Source: Actinosynnema sp. ALI-1.44
GTDB taxonomy: Bacteria; Actinomycetota; Actinomycetes; Mycobacteriales; Pseudonocardiaceae
Direction of reading: 5' to 3'
DNA length: 64,000 bases
Assembly: GCF_001984155.1 (NCBI RefSeq)
Contig: NZ_MTQO01000054.1
Coordinates: forward strand, 1,240,001 to 1,304,000
The number at the start of each line of letters is the position of its first letter. Within the stretch, counting starts at the first letter, position 1. A program made the translations under genes and the position numbers. Below, piece by piece: positions 7,921-17,048 of the stretch. The notes under the pieces are model-generated. The model saw only the letters and a program-made list of their open reading frames with translations. It searched no databases and was not told the origin of the DNA.

Positions 7921-8549
7921 CTGCTTCGCCGTTCACCGCTCCGGCGTCGGTGCTGACCGTGATGGCACACCCCGACGACGCCGAACTCTGGGCGGGTGGA
8001 ACCCTCGCCCGTTGTTCCGCCTCCGCGGCCGCCGTCACCATCGCGATCCCGCACCACTCCGACCCAGTGCGGGATGCCGAAGCAGCGGCCGGAGCGGCGA
8101 TCCTGGGGGCCAGGCTGTACCAGTACGACCAACCCACCGTGACGGCCCTGCGCGAACTGCTGCTCGCCGTCCGACCCGAGATCGTCATTACCCACCCCCT
8201 CCGCGACATTCACCCCGACCACCGGAATCTCGCTGAAACACTCGTCGCCGCCCTGCCTGACGTCGTCATCGCCACCGGCCACCCACGCCGCGTCTACACC
8301 GCCGACACCTACAACAGCCTCACCGCCGACGGCCCCGTACCCGCACACACCACCATCGACATCACCGACACCTACGAGATCAAGAAACGCGCGCTCGCGG
8401 CCCACACATCGCAGCCGATCAGCGACCACTTCGGTCCCATGGCCGAGACCCTCGCCCGGCTATGGGGCTCCCGAATCGGCGTGCGTTACGCGGAGAACTT
8501 CGTACCGGTGCCCATCCTCGGTCGCCTCCCGGCGGCATCGACATTGTGA
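7917..8549 (+). CDS. PIG-L family deacetylase
   Basis: 210 aa from GTG 7917 overlapping the nuclease TGA. VMAHPDDAELWAGG holds the zinc-binding AHPDD(A/E) motif, and ITHPLRDIHPDHRN holds the second His pair. The family removes acetyl from GlcNAc conjugates (mycothiol MshB, bacillithiol, teicoplanin-type deacetylases). It is the last gene of the operon. About 95 bp downstream a divergent-looking but same-strand regulator begins. Confidence 0.9.
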   Translation: MTASPFTAPASVLTVMAHPDDAELWAGGTLARCSASAAAVTIAIPHHSDPVRDAEAAAGAAILGARLYQYDQPTVTALRELLLAVRPEIVITHPLRDIHPDHRNLAETLVAALPDVVIATGHPRRVYTADTYNSLTADGPVPAHTTIDITDTYEIKKRALAAHTSQPISDHFGPMAETLARLWGSRIGVRYAENFVPVPILGRLPAASTL

Positions 8550-8645
8550 CCAGGCTCCGACCGGGGGGTTCCATGCAACCCCTGTGACCTGCGCATACGT
8601 GAGATGTCGGTACGATGCGCCGATGACTGACGGGGTGGTCTGCTG

Positions 8646-10037
8646 ATGGGCGGGTCGGTGAGTCCGCTGGCCGCGTACCGCCTGGCCGCTGGCTTCACGC
8701 AGGAGAGCCTCGCCGAGCAGCTGAGTATCGACCGCGGCACCATCGGCCGTTGGGAACGGGGTACCCAAGTACCCCAGCCATGGCAACGACCGGACCTCGC
8801 GACGAGCCTGCGGATCTCCCTCGCTGAACTCGACGACATCCTGCACCGGACGAAACACCAGACCGACTCCAGGTCTGCCATCCCGACGTCGAGCAAGTCC
8901 GCTTCAGCGGACGTACGGCGCAGCCAGCAGGAGTGGCTCCGCGTGCGGAACGCGCCAGGGGTGCGAGGTCGCGAGCTGACCGAGCTGGCGGCCTGGCTCT
9001 ATCCGGAATCACAACGGGCACCTGGCGGCCACGTGCTCGCAGGCTCCGGCTGGCTGCTTGAGCAGCCAGTTCCCTTGGAATCGGTGCGGCTGGTGTGGTC
9101 GGACCAGCAGCGGCCGACTCGCCCGTTGGGATCGTTGGAGCACGTCCTTCCGCTGACCGAGCGGGGCGAGCTGTACGCGGGCTACAGCCGAGCGGTGCGC
9201 GACCTCGTCCGACCACGGCTGTTGGAGAACCGGCTGAGCTACCGGCTACTTGGCCTGCAGTCCGATCACGGACTGGCCCTGAGCTTCGGGACCACCACCT
9301 TCTTCGAGGTATTCGACATCAAGCAAGCCCTCGCGCACGAGTTCAAGGCCGCATGGCTGGCCTCGAACCGCTCAGTGCCTGACTGGAACGACCTTCCTCT
9401 GCGCGCGGCGATCGGTGACCCTTTCGACCCTCAGCAGCTGCTGATGTCGCCGGGGATCAGCACGCTGACCATCCGGCGTGACAGGTCGGACGGTCAGCAC
9501 CAGTTCGTGCTGCACGAGCGCGACGGCGGAAAGGTCGCGGACGGCGGCGGCCTGTGCCACGTGATGCCAGCCGGTGAATTCCAGCCGTCCTCGGTCGATC
9601 TGGCCGACGTGCGCAACGACTTCTCGTTGTGGCGCAACATCATGCGCGAGTTCTCCGAGGAGTTCCTCGGAAACCCCGAGCACGACGGCTCTACCTCCCG
9701 ACCGATCGACTACGCATACGAGGAGCCCTTCCGATCATTCGATCGAGCACGCGCCGAGGGTGGGCTTCGACTCTGGCACTACGGCCTGGCGATGGAGCCC
9801 TTGGAGCTCGGGGCCGTCCAGATGACCGTGGCCGTGGTCGACGACGTGGTATTCGACCGATTGTTCGCCGACCTTGTGGACATCAACGACGAGGGACGGG
9901 TGATCGGCCGCGGCGGGCGAACCGACATGCCGTTCACTGTGGAGGCCATCGACCGGCTTGGCCCCCGGTTGTCAGCCAGTGCACTCACCTTGCTCCGCTT
10001 GGGCTGGCGTGATCGAGAACAGCTACTGGGTGATTGA
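8646..10037 (+). CDS. HTH regulator fused to a Nudix-like domain
   Basis: 463 aa. Residues about 7-75 are an XRE HTH (LAAYRLAAGFTQESLAEQL, GTIGRWERGTQVP). The rest is a long sensor domain with a Nudix-like core near residues 300-345: GGLCHVMPAGEFQP followed by REFSEEFLG, which matches the REUxEExGU half of the Nudix box. Such XRE proteins occur in actinomycetes without known ligands. A nucleotide or nucleotide-sugar ligand for a regulator of the adjacent operon is inference. Its first 60 residues resemble the HTH at 21015-21623, so the two HTH regions are related. Confidence 0.75.
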   Translation: MGGSVSPLAAYRLAAGFTQESLAEQLSIDRGTIGRWERGTQVPQPWQRPDLATSLRISLAELDDILHRTKHQTDSRSAIPTSSKSASADVRRSQQEWLRVRNAPGVRGRELTELAAWLYPESQRAPGGHVLAGSGWLLEQPVPLESVRLVWSDQQRPTRPLGSLEHVLPLTERGELYAGYSRAVRDLVRPRLLENRLSYRLLGLQSDHGLALSFGTTTFFEVFDIKQALAHEFKAAWLASNRSVPDWNDLPLRAAIGDPFDPQQLLMSPGISTLTIRRDRSDGQHQFVLHERDGGKVADGGGLCHVMPAGEFQPSSVDLADVRNDFSLWRNIMREFSEEFLGNPEHDGSTSRPIDYAYEEPFRSFDRARAEGGLRLWHYGLAMEPLELGAVQMTVAVVDDVVFDRLFADLVDINDEGRVIGRGGRTDMPFTVEAIDRLGPRLSASALTLLRLGWRDREQLLGD

Positions 10038-10263
10038 GGCACCGTTGATCTACATTGGATGATCGATGCAGTGTGCGCGACGACAACGGAAAGCCTAACC
10101 GTCGCAGCACAAGCGCCTCGCTACCTGTCGGTTCCTCGTTGGTCTGTCAGCGGATATCTCGGGCCCGCGGTCGATGACTCGCTGCGCCGGTGGGACCGCC
10201 GACGGTGCAACAGGTCACGGCCGCCTCACGACCGCGCGGCGGGCATGGTTGCCGTGTTTATGG

Positions 10264-10913
10264 TCAGCATGGGAACCCGAGCGCGGTGAGGTCGGTCCAG
10301 GTGTGGACGCCGGTGGCGTTGACGATCATCAGCACATCGACGTAGCGCTCCCCGTGGGGCCCGCACATGTCCTTGCGGGCCTGCGCGAGTGATCGACTGG
10401 CGATCCATTGCTCCAGTCCGTGCTTGGTGCTGTGGTGGAACTGGGGCCGACCGAGGCCTCCAGGTTGACGACCAGGACATGTTCGAACCCCGGTGGTGAG
10501 TTTTCCGGCTTGCCGTTGAGGGTGTCGCCCTTGAGACCGTTGAGCTGCTTGGCGCCGTCGATCATCCGCGCGCCGACATTCTTGAGCACAGACACGGTCT
10601 TGACCTGCGCGGAACATCGTATCGTCCGGCCGTTTGCGGTGCCGGTGTAGATCAGGTCGGCTTGGTAGTCCGTGTCGCGGTCATCGTCCACATGGGCGCC
10701 CGGCCTGCGGCGGACCCCCATGCGTCTGCTGATCCTCGTGGGCTGCGTGACAAATCGGACATGCTTCAGCTTCGCAGTCCTCATGTGGCCCGCTGGATAT
10801 TCCGGGATGATGACTTGGGCAGTACGTCCGTCCTGGACGAGAGTGCTGATGTATACGCGCTTCTGGAAGCCAACGGTGCTGACGGATACCTGAGACCGAT
10901 TCACTATTTTGGG
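10264..10913 (-). pseudogene. Unrecognised protein, one frameshift
   Basis: A minus-strand gene of about 217 codons starting MPKIVNRSQVSVS at 10913 (upstream in-frame ATG at 10955). The frame is open to about 10440 (FEHVLVVNLEAS), then switches by one base at a GGCCCC run to GRPQFHHSTKHGLEQW and ends TDLTALGFPC at 10264. The middle has D..TDYQADLIYTG then CSAQVKTVS, a spacing that recalls PD-(D/E)xK nucleases with Q-x-K, but this is weak. I do not recognise the family. The two halves read as one protein, so either decay or a sequence error has split it. Confidence 0.5.
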
Positions 10914-10955
10914 CATGCTTATTACATTTCGCCTCGGCGGCTGGAACTCGCCCAA

Positions 10956-11374
10956 AGGGTCGCAAATTTCCCCTCAACCAACTGTGACCGCGGAGAGTGC
11001 TCGGGCCATTGCTCATCATTCTTCGCGTTCTAGGCGTGCTGTGATCTCCCGGGAGGCTGAGTTGCGGGCGGTGTCGTGGATGGACGGACAACCGAGGGAA
11101 ATCGAGACACACTGCCTACCCCGGGCGGTGACGTGCAGCTCTCGTTCGGCTGCGGTTCTGCGTGTAGATGACCCGGACTGCCCTCGGCCCGTAGGTGATG
11201 CAACCCCGATGAGCAACGCGGCCGACACCTCGGCACAGGGGCGAGCATGTGTGACACGTCACGCTGGGTGCGGCCGGTAAGTGTCGAATGACCAGCCGGA
11301 ATCTATGCTTTGCCAGATCAAGTTCACTATGCGTGTTCCTGCGCGTTTTCAGACACAAGAAAGCAGGCTTCATC
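10956..11374. other. Intergenic, no gene seen
   Basis: Between the broken minus-strand gene and lsr2. Only short overlapping ORFs without family features. It must contain the lsr2 promoter; I could not place a convincing -35/-10 pair. Confidence 0.5.
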
Positions 11375-11734
11375 ATGGCTCAGAAGGTCGTCGTCCAACT
11401 CGTGGACGACCTGGACGGCACCACTTCGGACGACATCACTACCGTGACGTTCGGCATCGACGGTGTCAGCTACGAGATCGACCTCACCGACGCCAATGCC
11501 ACCAAGCTACGTGAGCAGGTCCAGGAGTTCGCCGACAGTGCTCGCCGTACCGGTGGCCGCGCCAAACGCGGCATCGTCCCCATCGGCGCCAAACCGCAAG
11601 CCAACCGCGAGCAGACCAAAGCGATCCGCGACTGGGCCCGCCAGAACGGCTACGACCTGTCTGACCGTGGTCGCATCCCGGCTACCGTGATCGAGGCCTT
11701 CGACGCGGCGCACACCAGCGTGAAGCGAAAGTAA
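11375..11734 (+). CDS. lsr2: Lsr2-family nucleoid-associated protein
   Basis: 119 aa from ATG 11375 ([15 protein letters not shown]); the frame extends upstream but this start matches the family. The N-terminal dimerisation domain is followed by a basic linker ([11 protein letters not shown]) and the DNA-binding domain [20 protein letters not shown], whose RGR loop enters the minor groove of AT-rich DNA. Lsr2 silences horizontally acquired DNA. An extra copy on an accessory region could be a xenogeneic silencer carried by the element itself. Confidence 0.95.
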   Translation: MAQKVVVQLVDDLDGTTSDDITTVTFGIDGVSYEIDLTDANATKLREQVQEFADSARRTGGRAKRGIVPIGAKPQANREQTKAIRDWARQNGYDLSDRGRIPATVIEAFDAAHTSVKRK

Positions 11735-12207
11735 GACCACTCACCGAGGCGAGCCCTCCGTGACGATCGTTCTCCTCGCTGGCCGGGTGCGATAGGCCCG
11801 CAGTCCCCGGCGCCGACCGAACAGTAGACCGAGTTGCTCGTGGCCACTCCCGCCGAGGTGTCGCGTTATGGGCGATGGCCTGAGGCGCGGAGCGCTGCTT
11901 CCAGTTCCGGATACCGGTAGTAGCTGTCGTCGCCGCTGGCCCGGGCTTGGACCGCGGGGAGGAAAGTGACGAAAGCTGTTGACTGGCCGACGCCCAGGTC
12001 CGGCGCCGCGCCCGACGACATCCGCGGCCCCGGGCCGGGAGCCGAGGCCGGGGGAGTATGGGCCTGCACGAGACACCGGGAGACGGCGCACAGCTCTGTC
12101 GGAAAGGCACTTGGCCGCAATCGTCGTCGTTCGGTTGGCGGTAGCCCACGCCCAGGGTGCCTTGCCACCGTCGATGCGAGTGTTGCCAGCAACCGTGGAG
12201 GCGTTGC
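11735..12207. other. Intergenic, no gene seen
   Basis: 470 bp between lsr2 and the radical SAM gene. Open frames here have no recognisable domain. The last bases carry TGGAGG (12196-12201), a good ribosome site for GTG 12208. Confidence 0.5.
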
Positions 12208-13095
12208 GTGGAGAATCTTTCGTTCGTGTGGCTGGAGATCACCGGTACATGCCAACTCACCTGCACACATTGTTACGCGGACTCTGGCCCGTCCGGCACG
12301 ACCGGGGCGATGACCGTGCAGGATTGGGCGCGGGTGATCGACCAGGCGGCGGGCCTGGGGGTCGGCATGGTGCAGTTCATCGGTGGTGAGCCCACGCTCC
12401 ACCCGGGTCTGCCTGATCTCATCGCCCGAGTACTCAGGCACGGAATCCGCGTTGAAGTGTTCACGAATCTGGTGCACGTGTCGCCGCGCATGTGGGAGGT
12501 CTTCGCCCAGCCAGGTGTCCAGCTGGCGACGAGCTACTACACCGACCAAGCCGAGCAACACGAGGCGATCACCCGCGGCCGCGGCAGCTACGGCCGGACC
12601 AAGGCCAACATTGCCACCGCGGTACGCCGTTCGATCCCGCTGCGGGTAGGCGTGATCGACGTGCACGACGGCCAACGGATCGAGCAGGCACGCGACGAGC
12701 TCACAGCTCTGGGAGTGCGGGGCGAGGTGCGTGTCGATCATCTGCGCGGTGTCGGCAGGGGAGCGGGCAGGCGCCGACCGGACGTGGACCAGTTGTGTGG
12801 ACAGTGCGCTCGGGACAAGGTCGCGGTGTCACCCACGGGCGAGGTCTGGCCGTGCGTGTTCTCCCGCTGGCTGCCGGTAGGCAATGTCCGCCGCGACACG
12901 CTCGCCGACATCCTGACCGGAGCGTCGATGGCCGAGACGACGGAGAATCTGGCCCGGCGGTTCGCTGGCCGGGTGAGGGCGGCGTGTGACCCGCAGTGTG
13001 GCCCGAACTGTGGCCCGGCGTGCCATCCGTCATGCTGGCCCACGGGCGCCGGGCCGTGCGGTCCGAACGGCGGGTGCCAACCGAACTACGACTAG
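12208..13095 (+). CDS. Radical SAM/SPASM-like protein with a Cys-repeat tail
   Basis: 295 aa from GTG 12208, chosen for TGGAGG six bases upstream. GTCQLTCTHCYAD is the CxxxCxxC cluster site and VQFIGGEPTLHP the GGEP motif. LCGQCARDKVAVSPTGEVWPCVFS is a SPASM-type auxiliary-cluster segment. The tail is unusual: CDPQCGPNCGPACHPSC places Cys every fourth residue, followed by more Cys. Such enzymes often modify peptides, but no precursor is evident next to it. It leads a three-gene operon with an ATPase and a kinase-like gene. Confidence 0.88.
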   Translation: MENLSFVWLEITGTCQLTCTHCYADSGPSGTTGAMTVQDWARVIDQAAGLGVGMVQFIGGEPTLHPGLPDLIARVLRHGIRVEVFTNLVHVSPRMWEVFAQPGVQLATSYYTDQAEQHEAITRGRGSYGRTKANIATAVRRSIPLRVGVIDVHDGQRIEQARDELTALGVRGEVRVDHLRGVGRGAGRRRPDVDQLCGQCARDKVAVSPTGEVWPCVFSRWLPVGNVRRDTLADILTGASMAETTENLARRFAGRVRAACDPQCGPNCGPACHPSCWPTGAGPCGPNGGCQPNYD

Positions 13096-13111
13096 GAACA
13101 GGAGCAGGTGA

Positions 13112-13855
13112 GTGTTCGTCAGCCGCGCGCACGTCCCCGACGGGCTACGCCCACCACATTTCCGGCAGTGGCCCTACACGGTGCCCGCGGTGGCCGAGGT
13201 GGTCGAACGCGGCATCGAATTCACCCATCCGGTGACGTTCCTGGTCGGGGACAACGGCTCGGGCAAGTCGACGTTGGTTGAGGCCATCGCTGAGGGATTC
13301 AAACTGGACGCCCGCGGCGGGCGCGCGGCACGCAAGGCAGGTGCCGCGGACACCACCAGGACACCTCTGGGCGAGGTTCTGCGATTGGAGACCACCGCCC
13401 AGGGCGCCCGGATGCTGGCCGGTCCCCGGCTGAAGAGGAAGGGTTTCTTCCTGCGCGCCGAGACCGCGTTCAGCATGACCGAAAGCCTGGGCGGTGTACC
13501 GGGCTACTGGCAGGAGAACACGGCCGAGATGAGCCACGGCGAAGGATTCCTGGCCGTGTTCCGGTCGATGTTCCGCGAACCGGGTTTCTATGTGATGGAC
13601 GAGCCGGAGTCGGCGTTGTCGTTCACCGCGTGCCTGCACTTGGTCGCATTGATGCACCAGCTCGGCGAGTCGGGAGCGCAGGTGGTGTGTGCGACGCACT
13701 CGCCGATCCTGGCCTCCACGCCGGGCGCGGACATCATCGAAGTGGGCGAGCACGGCTTGCGGCGTTCCAAGTGGTCGGAGCTGCAGCTGGTTGATCACTG
13801 GCGCCGCTATCTCGACGACCCCGCCGCCTACCTGCGCCACCTCACCGACTCATGA
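13112..13855 (+). CDS. ABC-type ATPase (AAA_21/AAA_23-like)
   Basis: 247 aa from GTG 13112, with a purine-rich ribosome site (GGAGCAGG). FLVGDNGSGKSTLVEAI is Walker A, EMSHGEGFLAVF the signature motif, GFYVMDEPESALS Walker B with catalytic Glu, and VVCATHSPILAST the switch His. Small soluble ATPases of this type are common in defence and radical SAM clusters and act without membrane parts. The partner nuclease or effector usual in OLD-type systems is not present here. Confidence 0.88.
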   Translation: MFVSRAHVPDGLRPPHFRQWPYTVPAVAEVVERGIEFTHPVTFLVGDNGSGKSTLVEAIAEGFKLDARGGRAARKAGAADTTRTPLGEVLRLETTAQGARMLAGPRLKRKGFFLRAETAFSMTESLGGVPGYWQENTAEMSHGEGFLAVFRSMFREPGFYVMDEPESALSFTACLHLVALMHQLGESGAQVVCATHSPILASTPGADIIEVGEHGLRRSKWSELQLVDHWRRYLDDPAAYLRHLTDS

Positions 13856-14703
13856 CCGATTACCTCGCGCCCGAGGAACCGGTCGACGGTGACGCGACGT
13901 TCCGCAACTTCCAGCGGCACAACGCCGCCCGGGCGGCCGAGCACTTCGCGGTGACGGTGACCGGGCCACCGGTGTTCGGTTGGCGTCTGCGATCGGTCGG
14001 CGTTCCGGTCTGCGGCGACCGCGGCGAGTGCTGGCTGCGGGTGGTATCCGAAGAACCCCCATGGGCGCAGGGATACGCGTGGACGGGCAACCGGGACGCC
14101 AACGCCATCACCACCATCACCAAGCCCCGGGTGCTAGACGTCGTCGAGTGGTCCGAACACGGCTGGCGCGACCAGCGCGCGGAACTGATGACCCGGTTGC
14201 TGGGCGAACCGTGCTCGCCCAGCGACGTCCTGTGCACGACGGTAAATGTGTCGAACGAATGGTGGTCCACCCTCCAGCAGTCACTCGACCTGCTCGCCGT
14301 CACGCCGACCGAGCGCGTCCACGCCGACCGGGCACGAGTCGACGACCGGATCCGTGGCCGGTTCGGAGACAACGTCGACACCACCGTCGCTCGATGGGCC
14401 ACCGCGCACGGCGACCTGCACTGGTCGAACCTGATGCGGCCCCGGTTCGGCGCGCTGGACTGGGAACTGTGGGGGACAGCGCCTGCGGGAACCGACGTTG
14501 CGACGCTGCTGTGCTACAGCCTGCTCGTTCCCGACATCGCCGCACGCATCCGTGACCAGTTCGCCAGTGTCCTCGACAGCCCGAGTGGACAGGTGGCGCA
14601 GCTGTATGTCGCTGCCCGACTCCTGCGTCGCATCGACGGCGGCGACTATCTCGACCTCGCCGAGCCGCTGACCCACCATGCACACGCGCTGTTGGCGTCG
14701 TGA
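13852..14703 (+). CDS. Aminoglycoside-phosphotransferase-like kinase
   Basis: 283 aa, start ATG 13852 overlapping the ATPase stop. ATAHGDLHWSNLM is the HGDxHxxN catalytic loop and FGALDWELWG supplies the metal-binding Asp. The N-terminal lobe is divergent (KPRVLDVVEW region). It probably phosphorylates a small molecule or a product of the radical SAM enzyme; the substrate is unknown. Confidence 0.8.
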   Translation: MTDYLAPEEPVDGDATFRNFQRHNAARAAEHFAVTVTGPPVFGWRLRSVGVPVCGDRGECWLRVVSEEPPWAQGYAWTGNRDANAITTITKPRVLDVVEWSEHGWRDQRAELMTRLLGEPCSPSDVLCTTVNVSNEWWSTLQQSLDLLAVTPTERVHADRARVDDRIRGRFGDNVDTTVARWATAHGDLHWSNLMRPRFGALDWELWGTAPAGTDVATLLCYSLLVPDIAARIRDQFASVLDSPSGQVAQLYVAARLLRRIDGGDYLDLAEPLTHHAHALLAS

Positions 14704-14954
14704 CCCGACAGACCCTCGAACAGTCGGCCACTGGTGCCGAGCGTCTCGCCGGAGTATGCGTGCAGGTCGTGGTGACCTTTCAAAGGATGGATCGCTGCTC
14801 GCACGCGGATACGGCGGTGCAAGTGGTGTTCCGTGCTGCCACCGATGCGCGCTGTCAGGTCGATATGGAAGTCACCGTTCGGCAAGGCCGGTTGTCGAGC
14901 ACTCGGGGCTCAGGCGCCGATCATGTGGATTGCCTTACGCGGTTCAAAGCCTGA
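14700..14954 (+). CDS. Possible small protein following the kinase
   Basis: 84 codons from GTG 14700 overlapping the kinase TGA (GTGA), as elsewhere in these operons. It has no recognised domain, and a minus-strand frame over 14646-14885 is equally open. Kept only for the coupling signal. Confidence 0.3.
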   Translation: MTRQTLEQSATGAERLAGVCVQVVVTFQRMDRCSHADTAVQVVFRAATDARCQVDMEVTVRQGRLSSTRGSGADHVDCLTRFKA

Positions 14955-15119
14955 GGAGCGACCAGGGATCATCCGCGCGGTAACGATGCGAAGCCACACA
15001 CCGTTCCGCAGCGACGGCCCGTCGACCGATCGAGCAAGCGACCCAGCTTGAGCCCGCGGTGAGTCCGTCTGAATCAGTGCGACATTGTCAGGCAGAGGTA
15101 CGAAGGTGCTCTGGCAACT

Positions 15120-15250
15120 CGGTCACGATGGCGTTGGCCGGGATCCAGCGGATGCTGCGGTTCGCTGACGTGGACCTGGCGGACGGGATACCGATCGTGG
15201 ACATTAAGCCGTACGTGACGGCATTCGACCGGCCGCCGGGGAGACACGAT
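15120..15250 (+). pseudogene. Fragment resembling the TrmO (TsaA-like) C-terminus
   Basis: Reads RMLRFADVDLADGIPIVDIKPYVTAFD, which matches the end of tRNA m6t6A methyltransferase TrmO, where GLD..DGTPVLDIKPYVP.FD is conserved. No upstream part of the gene remains. It is an orphan tail among other fragments. Confidence 0.5.
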
Positions 15251-15766
15251 CGGGATGGATCGGTGAGGTCTGCCTTGAGTAGGGTGCCACTGGTTTGGTC
15301 CGTCAGATTCGACCGCGTTTCTCGGGGGCAACCGACCGCACCCGGTTCGGCAGGGAGGCTTGTGTTCACGAGATTCGACCGCGCCGCTTCCCGGCTCGTG
15401 AGGCGGGCACATTCCGGTCTTTCTTGATCCTTGCCGCCCTTGCCGCCCTTGCTGGCGTGAAGGTGTAGGTCGGGTCGTGTTGTTCGTCGGGTGTCGCGGG
15501 ACCACCGCGCGTCCGGCGGATGGACCACCACCATCAGATGAGCTCTCAAAGAGAACATGTTCCAGACCTGCCCTGCGGGGCGATCATGGCGACGGGTTAG
15601 CGAGTATCCGCCTTTCGGCGTGGGTGGGTCAGCCGGGCTCAGCGTTGGCCCGCTCCGGCACGCGGAAGTCGAGGGCGAAACAGCCGGTGGCGCCGTCCTG
15701 GGTGCGTCCGATCCACACGGGGTACGCGTCGTGTCCTGCCATAGCGGGTCGCCTGAACGGATGAAG
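15251..15766. other. Intergenic, no gene seen
   Basis: No convincing gene. A minus-strand piece at about 15629-15745 reads MAGHDAYPVWIGRTQDG then CFALDF, similar to the core of DUF4241 proteins, but nothing surrounds it. Confidence 0.4.
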
Positions 15767-15808
15767 GAGACCGGCCGCCCGTCCCAGGCGAGGCGGCCGG
15801 TCTCCTGT
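15767..15808. terminator. Strong hairpin, terminator-like
   Basis: GGAGACCGGCCGCC and GGCGGCCGGTCTCC form a perfect 14-bp stem around a 12-base loop. No long T-run follows on either strand, as is usual in high-GC actinomycetes. It sits just beyond the end of the minus-strand remnant at 15824. Confidence 0.7.
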
Positions 15809-15823
15809 CACAGCCCGGCTACT

Positions 15824-16160
15824 TGGGCAGGGTGTTGGTCCATTCGGCGGTGACCTATGCGCCGGCCGCGTCGGCGACCTTGTTCCGAGCACCGTCCATG
15901 GAGACGTGGACCGACGTCCTGTTCACCCGTCCGGTCGCCGGGTCGACGACGAGTCGCCCGCCGCCTTCGGGCAGCGAGAGCCCCTGCCCACCCGGCACCT
16001 CACCGAGGCTGTGCACACCCGGGTACGACGCGATCCACCAGGCCGCCCCGGTCGACGGCGAACGCAACCCGCTGCTACTCACCCAGCGCCAGGCCGAACC
16101 CTTGCCGTTCAGCGTGGCGATGTGCAGATCGGGGTTGTGCACGGTGACACCGGCCGGCGG
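15824..16160 (-). pseudogene. Unrecognised C-terminal gene remnant
   Basis: The minus-strand frame reads VHNPDLHIATLNGKGS, WRWVSSSGLRSPSTGAAWW, VVDPATGRVNRTSVHV, then a stop and in the same frame VTAEWTNTLPK and a second stop before the hairpin. The residue pattern looks like a real protein tail with one late in-frame nonsense codon. Family unknown. Its upstream part is replaced by the pentapeptide-repeat fragment on the other strand, so this is a rearrangement junction. Confidence 0.4.
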
Positions 16161-16167
16161 CACGATC

Positions 16168-16821
16168 GTCAACGTGCTCTGCGCGTACCTGCGCATGCCC
16201 TACACCCTGCCGGACGCGCACCTTCCCGAGGACGCCGACGACACGGCACGGGACGTTCAGGAGCAGCGGGTGCAGGAACGGGAGGTTCGCCTTACCGCGC
16301 AACGTATCCTCTCCACCCGCCTGTACCCCGGCCGGAACCCCGACCACCCTCACGAGACGTTCTGGGCGAACATGAACCTTGACCTGACCGGCGCCACCCT
16401 CATCGACTTTCACCCCATAGGCTGCCGCATCAACATCGGCAGGTTCGACGGCGCGACGTTCACCGGGACCACCAGGTTCGATGACGCGACGTTCACCGGG
16501 CATGCCTGGTTCGAGCACGCGACGTTCACCGGGGAAGCCCACTACCCTGACGCGACGTTCAACGGGAGGGCCATGTTCAGCCACGCGACGTTCACCGGGG
16601 ACGTCTGGTTTAACCGCGTGACGTTCACCGGGACGGCCTGGTTCAGCCGTGCCACGTTCGCCGAGGGCGCCTTCTACATCGACACGACATTCGCCGGAGA
16701 CGCGTTGTTCAACGCGACGTTCACCGCCACCACCAACTTCGACGGCGCGACGTTCCACGTGTTGGTGCCGCCGAACATCAGGCGGTTCATGGGCAGGCCA
16801 CCGCAGGACTCCAACACCTAA
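16168..16821 (+). pseudogene. Pentapeptide-repeat protein, 5'-truncated
   Basis: Contains about ten pentapeptide-type units such as GATFTGTTRFDDATF and HATFTGEAHYPDATF, giving a right-handed beta-helix. Before them lie VNVLCAYLRMPYTLP and REVRLTAQRILSTRLYPG, which in full-length actinobacterial relatives follow an N-terminal membrane region. That region is missing here, and the upstream sequence encodes something else on the other strand. ATG 16195 could still start a shorter product. The full protein's function is unknown. Confidence 0.65.
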
Positions 16822-17048
16822 GCGTCAAGTCCGGACGACGGATCAGTCACGCTCGACGGATATGCCGAGCGAGTAGGCAGGCGCTGTCACGGAGCTGAGG
16901 GTACGTCCGGCTGCGCGGTGGGCTCGCGGTAGGGAAATGCCGTTCTCATTGAGACTGATCATGGCGATTTCACGGTGAGACAACGAAGAAGGCCCAGGTC
17001 GCACAAGATCAACATGTCGCGCGCGGTGGGACCCTACACTGGTCCGGC

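Noticed and set aside
15823-16167. N-terminal half of the long pentapeptide-repeat frame
   Set aside because: These 115 codons have no family features, while the minus strand over the same bases reads like a real protein tail ending before a hairpin.
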